Source: Cellvibrio fontiphilus_A
GTDB lineage: Bacteria; Pseudomonadota; Gammaproteobacteria; Pseudomonadales; Cellvibrionaceae
Assembly: GCF_042646205.1 (NCBI RefSeq)
Contig: NZ_JBHRTF010000002.1
Location: 62,001 to 126,000 of the forward strand
Length of the DNA stretch: 64,000 nt
Reading direction: 5' to 3'
Shown: positions 63,845 to 64,000 of the stretch, in pieces
Layout: every line of letters starts with the position of its first letter
Numbering within the stretch: the first letter of the stretch is position 1
Notes under the pieces: model-generated
The model's input: the letters and a program-made list of their open reading frames with translations, nothing else
Databases searched by the model: none
What the model was told of the DNA's origin: nothing
Program-made: the position numbers and the translations under genes

Positions 63845-64000
63845 CTCAGGCTCACAACAAAACGCGACAGGGCGTAGGGCAACCCTTGGGGCAAGTGCGG
63901 AATGGGGAAAATAGCAATAAAACCCTGCCTGCCCGAGCCATCGACCAGCACAGGCAATTTACACAAGGGTTATTCAAGAGGGACTTATTCGACAGCGCAG

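Noticed and set aside
63846..64000. The 3' end of a minus-strand gene entering from the right edge
   Set aside because: A short frame ending in GTC-GAA-TAA near 63975 is possible, but too little sequence remains to support a call.

Overview
The window is a continuous piece of gammaproteobacterial chromosome. Gene orders such as leuS-lptE-holA, rplU-rpmA-obgE-proB and lptM-lysA-dapF-DUF484-xerC are those of Pseudomonas-like Gammaproteobacteria. Several secreted carbohydrate-active and depolymerising enzymes (a CE2 esterase, a polysaccharide-lyase-like protein, a subtilase with starch-binding-like modules, an extracellular nuclease) point to a polysaccharide degrader, most likely a Cellvibrionaceae member. 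The genus is an inference from gene content. I saw no transposase, phage gene, integron or CRISPR array.

Layout. 1-3121: ectoine synthesis (ectC partial, ectB, ectA) with a divergent MarR-type regulator and a large palindrome between them. 3259-6397: a secreted nuclease ending in a dockerin-like module, next to a cohesin-like protein with a PEP-CTERM-like sorting tail. 6470-11102: an unknown helical protein, then proB, obgE, rpmA and rplU. 11573-15165: secreted protease, secreted esterase, small conserved protein. 15310-21481: leuS-lptE-holA, then two different SGNH esterases. 21578-31630: RND/MMPL exporter, SelW-like protein, FHA protein, ppa, PAT-type MFS transporter, PilZ, DUF418 and DUF1456 proteins, tRNA-Phe, and a PAS-GGDEF cyclase. 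31640-32221: a phosphoribosyltransferase.

32253-44160 is an aryl-polyene or xanthomonadin-like pigment cluster: ketoreductase, MMPL exporter, LolA-like carrier, thioesterase, two ACPs, acyltransferase, chorismatase, AMP ligase, halogenase-like flavoprotein, chain-length factor and ketosynthase. The likely logic is that chorismatase makes a hydroxybenzoate starter, the ligase loads it on ACP, the KS/CLF pair and FabG-like reductase extend it, and the LPLAT, LolA and MMPL proteins place the product in the outer membrane. No dedicated dehydratase and no aromatic ammonia-lyase is present here.

44316-56659 is the most unusual block. A six-gene minus-strand operon encodes an HzsA-like lipoprotein with two haem-c motifs, two outer-membrane barrels, a TlpA thioredoxin, a DUF4266 lipoprotein with a Cys-x-Cys tail and a DUF3570 protein. 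It faces a divergent three-gene operon encoding a mono-haem secreted protein, a di-haem LamG lipoprotein and a DUF1501-like protein. The 581-bp space between them carries two TGACA-N5-TGTCA palindromes exactly 30 bp apart. I read this as an undescribed envelope redox system of unknown substrate.

56731-64000: polysaccharide-lyase-like protein, ammonium transporter, a hypothetical protein, and the xerC to lptM operon.
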